DNA of 14,491 nt from an uncultured Acidobacteriota bacterium (GTDB lineage: Bacteria; Acidobacteriota; Thermoanaerobaculia; Gp7-AA8), in contig CAMPKJ010000111.1 in NCBI GenBank assembly GCA_946887105.1, forward strand, positions 1-14,491. Reading direction: 5' to 3'. Below the pieces are notes generated by a model. The model was not told where the DNA came from, did no database searches, and saw nothing but the letters and a program-made list of their open reading frames with translations. Position numbers and translations under genes: made by a program. This document shows positions 12,171 through 14,491 of this stretch, piece by piece. Each line of letters starts with the position of its first letter. The stretch's first letter is position 1.

Positions 12171-12817
12171 GACTGCACCTCACCCACCTCTTGCAGGCTC
12201 TCCTGGAAGAGCTTCTTCTGATCCTGTTCGGTGATCTTCTCGCGCAGGATCGCTTCCGCGCGCTCGCTGGCGAGCTGTCCCGCGAACTCGGTCAGCTCGG
12301 TGCGTGCGTGCTTGAGGCGGTTCTCGACTTCGTTCCGCGCCGCGGCGAGCATCTTCTGCGACTCCGCTTCCGCAGCGGTCATGAGCTCGCGCTTCTGGCG
12401 CTCCCCTTCCGTCGCGGCGCGTTCGTGAATGGCGCGCACCTCGGCTTCGATCGCCGCAAGCCGCGCCTGGATCTCACCGGCCATGCGATCCGCTTTCTCG
12501 CGGCGCTCGCGCGCTTCGACCGCCGCACTGCGAATGGCCGCGGTGCGCTCCGCGAACGCTTTCTTCACCGGTCCGCCGGCGAGCCACACCAGCACGCCAA
12601 TGAACAGGACCATGTTGGCGATCTTCAGGATCCAGCCGGGGATGCCGAAGTAGGTCTTTTCGTGATGCTCGGCGCCGGCCGCGGGACCTTCCGTCGGATG
12701 CACTTTCTCGTGCGTCTCCGCCTCGGCACCATGCGCGGCGCTGCCGCCGCTCTTGTCGACCTGCGCGAAGAGAACCGGCGTGACGATCAGCAGGAGGATG
12801 AGGATCAGACGGCGCAT
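12167..12817 (-). CDS. atpF: F-type ATP synthase subunit b with signal peptide and His-rich linker
   Basis: The 216-residue product forms the peripheral stalk with b'. It differs from the E. coli b subunit by an N-terminal extension: a likely signal peptide (MRRLILILLLIVTPVLFAQ, 1-19), then an Ala/Glu/His-rich segment (20-55, His at 29, 36, 40, 51 and 52), before the membrane helix (about 62-80, WILKIANMVLFIGVLVWLA). A long charged coiled coil (about 85-195) follows. A cleaved b subunit would leave the His-rich part in the periplasm. The ATG at 12817 shares its A with the b' stop (TGATG); a GTG one codon upstream is an alternative. GGAGG precedes the start. The identity is supported by position and by the b-type coiled coil. 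Confidence 0.93.
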   Translation of the reverse strand: MRRLILILLLIVTPVLFAQVDKSGGSAAHGAEAETHEKVHPTEGPAAGAEHHEKTYFGIPGWILKIANMVLFIGVLVWLAGGPVKKAFAERTAAIRSAAVEARERREKADRMAGEIQARLAAIEAEVRAIHERAATEGERQKRELMTAAEAESQKMLAAARNEVENRLKHARTELTEFAGQLASERAEAILREKITEQDQKKLFQESLQEVGEVQS

Positions 12818-13251
12818 CACACCGCCCTCCCGAGGATGCGTGTGGCGGCTTCGCGCGCCAGCGATTCGGATTCGCGCACGATCTGTTCGCGTGCGACCGC
12901 GACGTCTTTGCTCAGGCGCTGATCCGCCTCGCCGACGATCTGTCGCGCCTCGGCGTTGGTCCTGTCGACGATCTGCTGGCGATACACGCCCGCTTCGCCG
13001 CGGAACTTCTCACGCAGCTGTGCAGCATCGCGCTTGGCGGCATGGAGCTGCGCCTCGGTCTGGGCAGTGGCTTCGCTGAAACGCGCCAGCGCTTCCTCGT
13101 ACACCTGCTCGGCCGAGCGCGTCTCCGTCTCCCGCGCCTCCAGGATGCCGTTGATCGGCTGGAGGAAGAACTTGCGCACGATCAGGTAATTCATGATGAA
13201 GATCACCATGATCGCGAGCAGAGATAGATCCGGCGTCAAATTGATTTGCAT
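12817..13251 (-). CDS. atpF': F-type ATP synthase subunit b' (second b-type subunit)
   Basis: The 144-residue product is a b-type stator subunit without a signal peptide. It has one membrane helix near the N-terminus (about 9-28, LSLLAIMVIFIMNYLIVRKF), then the family turn QPINGILEARE, then a continuous coiled coil to the end. Two different b-type genes side by side indicate a b/b' heterodimer stalk, as in photosynthetic bacteria and several other phyla. The ATG at 13251 is chosen because MQINLTPDLSLLAI is the typical b' start; 21 codons upstream also stay open but look non-coding (Pro/Arg-rich). There is no Shine-Dalgarno sequence. It is the first gene of the atp operon. Confidence 0.9.
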   Translation of the reverse strand: MQINLTPDLSLLAIMVIFIMNYLIVRKFFLQPINGILEARETETRSAEQVYEEALARFSEATAQTEAQLHAAKRDAAQLREKFRGEAGVYRQQIVDRTNAEARQIVGEADQRLSKDVAVAREQIVRESESLAREAATRILGRAV

Positions 13252-13275
13252 ACGTTTTGGTCGTGGAGTCAGTGG

Positions 13276-13310
13276 CCCCCGGGGGAGTAGCGAAGGAGGG
13301 CTCCAGGAGC
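13276..13310 (-). other. Two GC-rich palindromes in the atp leader
   Basis: The predicted 5' leader of the atp operon holds two short perfect palindromes: CCCCCGGGGG at 13276-13285 and GCTCCAGGAGC at 13300-13310. The first is 24 bases before the start of the b' gene. They could form small hairpins or act as protein sites; nothing else supports a role. Confidence 0.35.
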
Positions 13311-13336
13311 GCACACGTCCCCCAAAAAGCCGCCGC

Positions 13337-13366
13337 TGTATACCACACCGGAAAGAACGTTGTCAC
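13337..13366 (-). promoter_or_regulatory. Candidate sigma-70-type promoter of the atp operon
   Basis: On the minus strand GTGACA (13366-13361) is followed after 18 bases by TATACA (13342-13337), with TG one base before it as in an extended -10 element. Transcription would start near 13330, leaving a leader of about 80 bases before the b' start codon. The -35 half lies just upstream of the ATG of the divergent YkgJ-like gene, so expression of the two may interfere. Confidence 0.5.
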
Positions 13367-13389
13367 CCTTTCGCGTTGCGCAGATCACG

Positions 13390-13953
13390 ATGGCAGATGA
13401 CGACTACCGGGGCATCCTCGGCCGCGCCGATGAGCACTTCGCGACGGTGATGCGGGCCCAGCCGCAGAATCTGCAGTGCGGCGCCGGCTGCTCGCTGTGT
13501 TGCCATGGTCTTTTCGAGATCGGATCGGGTGACGTGCCGGTGATCGCGGAGGGTCTCGCGCAACTCCACCCGTCACGGCGCGCGAAGATCATTCGCAAGG
13601 CGCGGGAGATCGTCGAGTCGAGCGAGCACCCGAACCTGCGGGAGTGCTCGCCGGAGGAGAAGGAGGCGTTCTTCGATCGCACGCAATCGACGCCTTGCCC
13701 GAATCTCGACGAGAAGGGGCTGTGCCTGATGTACGAGCACCGCCCGCTGGTCTGCCGCACGTTCGGCCTCCCGCTGCGCGAAGGACGCAAGTACGTCGGC
13801 GACGTCTGCGAGCTGAACTTCACGCAATCGACGGCCCGCGAGCGCATGGCCGCCGCGTGGGACCTGCGCTGGGAAGACGTCCTCGGCGTCGAGGACGAGT
13901 TCACCATTCCGGAAGCGATCGTGCTGGTGAGCCGTCTGCGCGGGTGGCTGTAG
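13390..13953 (+). CDS. YkgJ-family cysteine-cluster protein
   Basis: The 187-residue soluble product carries the CxxCC-type metal-binding pattern of the YkgJ family (zinc- or iron-chelating domain). It has Cys30, Cys34, Cys37 and Cys38 in CGAGCSLCCHG, then Cys103, Cys112 and Cys122 in CPNLDEKGLCLMYEHRPLVC, and Cys140. Members are thought to hold Zn or an Fe-S cluster; the exact cellular role is unknown. The ATG at 13390 (MADDDYRGIL) is preferred because it gives a natural N-terminus. A TTG at 13360 would add ten residues and has GGAAAG four bases before it, so it cannot be excluded. The gene is divergent from the atp operon and convergent with the bactofilin gene, and appears to be transcribed alone. 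Confidence 0.85.
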   Translation: MADDDYRGILGRADEHFATVMRAQPQNLQCGAGCSLCCHGLFEIGSGDVPVIAEGLAQLHPSRRAKIIRKAREIVESSEHPNLRECSPEEKEAFFDRTQSTPCPNLDEKGLCLMYEHRPLVCRTFGLPLREGRKYVGDVCELNFTQSTARERMAAAWDLRWEDVLGVEDEFTIPEAIVLVSRLRGWL

Positions 13954-14031
13954 GCATTGGGCGGTAGGCGTTTGGTTTCTCGCTAAGGCGCCAAGTCATC
14001 CGAGACGCCCGAACGCCCAAAGCCCAACGCC
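13953..14031. repeat. Imperfect inverted repeat with 7-base periodicity
   Basis: Bases 13953-13975 match the reverse complement of 14009-14031 at 18 of 23 positions, with a 33-base spacer. The right arm, read on the minus strand, is three 7-base words (GGGCGTT, GGGCTTT, GGGCGTT), and the left arm has the same period (GGCATTG, GGCGGTA, GGCGTTT). The spacer includes CGCTAAGGCGCCAAG, which itself looks repeat-like. It fills most of the 96-base gap between the convergent YkgJ-like and bactofilin genes. Confidence 0.65.
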
Positions 14032-14047
14032 CGCGCCGTCAGGCGCG
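14032..14047 (-). terminator. Small GC hairpin after the bactofilin gene
   Basis: CGCGCC and GGCGCG pair across a four-base loop, ending two bases from the bactofilin stop codon. No T-run follows on the minus strand, so it may only stabilise the 3' end or terminate weakly. Confidence 0.35.
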
Positions 14048-14049
14048 CG

Positions 14050-14424
14050 CTACGCTTTCGCGGCGATGTTCGTGACGTTGCCGGCGCCCTTCTTGTCGCC
14101 CATCACGCAGTTGCCCTGGAAAATCGCGCCTTCTTCGATGATCAGCGCGGGCGTGTCGACGTCGCTGTAGACCTTGCCGTTGCGATGGATCTCGACTCGG
14201 GTGTCGGCGACGATCTTTCCGACCACGGTGCCGCTGATGGCGATACGGCCGACGTGAATGTCGCCTTCGATGTGCGCGCTCTCTCCGACGATCAACTCGT
14301 TCTTGGAGTGGATCTTTCCGTTGAACTTGCCGTCGATGCGCATCGTGTCTTCGAACTCCAGCTCGCCGCGGAAGGTCGCGCCACGATCGAGGAATCCGTT
14401 CAGTTCACCGCTCTTGCCTTTCAT
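14050..14424 (-). CDS. Bactofilin (polymer-forming cytoskeletal protein)
   Basis: The 124-residue product is a single bactofilin domain (DUF583). Bactofilins self-assemble into filaments, often at the membrane, and serve in cell shape, polar placement or chromosome segregation. The beta-helix repeat pattern is visible throughout: GATFRGELEFEDTMRIDGKF, then KNELIVGESAHIEGDIHVGR, then IAISGTVVGKIVADTRVEI, then VDTPALIIEEGAIFQGN. Short disordered ends (MKGKSGELNGF and DKKGAGNVTNIAAKA) flank it. A strong GGAGGT site lies 5 bases before the ATG and contains the stop of the upstream gene, so the two are coupled. Location next to a probable parB fits the bactofilin-ParABC link known in Myxococcus. 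Confidence 0.93.
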   Translation of the reverse strand: MKGKSGELNGFLDRGATFRGELEFEDTMRIDGKFNGKIHSKNELIVGESAHIEGDIHVGRIAISGTVVGKIVADTRVEIHRNGKVYSDVDTPALIIEEGAIFQGNCVMGDKKGAGNVTNIAAKA

Positions 14425-14427
14425 TGA

Positions 14428-14491
14428 CTACCTCCGTCTTCCCATGACTTCATCGACCAGCCGGATCAACTCGTCCTCGCTGCCGAAGCGG
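14428..14491 (-). CDS. C-terminal end of a probable ParB chromosome-partitioning protein
   Basis: Only the last 20 codons are inside the window (RFGSEDELIRLVDEVMGRRR, then TAG at 14430-14428). The pattern of a strand followed by a helix with SEDELIRLVDEV resembles the C-terminal dimerisation segment of ParB. A parB gene before bactofilin and the atp operon is a common order in several phyla. The match is too short to prove identity; it is an inference from pattern and context. The stop lies inside the bactofilin ribosome binding site, implying one transcript. Confidence 0.45.
   Translation of the reverse strand, partial: RFGSEDELIRLVDEVMGRRR

Overview
This GC-rich window (strong G/C bias at third codon positions) looks like a chromosomal core region of a Gram-negative-type bacterium, most likely an Acidobacteriota member. 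That placement is inference. It rests on the order parB-like / bactofilin / atp b'-b-delta-alpha-gamma-beta-epsilon, on an ATP synthase b subunit with a cleavable signal peptide, on a secreted beta-propeller protein, and on heptamer-built intergenic palindromes. No rRNA gene, CRISPR array, prophage or insertion sequence was seen, and a tRNA was not recognised by eye. No stretch longer than about 110 bases lies outside genes.

Layout, left to right. (1) 1-771, minus strand: the 5' part of an unknown gene and a VanZ-like membrane protein, overlapping by 80 bases. (2) 835-2568, plus strand: a secreted PQQ-like beta-propeller protein, divergent from the VanZ gene and ending one base from the convergent topA stop. 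(3) 2570-5008, minus: topA, DNA topoisomerase I with five C-terminal zinc ribbons. (4) 5104-7136, minus: an NtrC-type response regulator preceded by, and overlapping by four bases with, a small soluble histidine-kinase-like protein whose ATP-binding half looks degenerate. (5) 7199-13251, minus: the F1 and stator ATP synthase operon in transcription order b', b, delta, alpha, gamma, beta, epsilon. Genes for subunits a and c are absent. A roughly 30-bp hairpin made of a 7-base repeat lies between the gamma and beta genes. (6) 13390-13953, plus: a YkgJ-type cysteine-cluster protein, divergent from the atp operon and sharing its promoter region. (7) 14050-14491, minus: bactofilin and the last 20 codons of a gene that is probably parB.

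Functionally the window combines energy conservation (F-type ATP synthase), DNA topology (TopA), chromosome segregation and cell scaffold (ParB, bactofilin) and sigma-54 regulation. I did not find a convincing new multi-gene system. The items most worth following are the heptamer palindrome between atpG and atpD with a sequence-unrelated but similarly built relative at 13953-14031, and the kinase-like partner of the NtrC-type regulator that lacks the expected ATP-binding residues.
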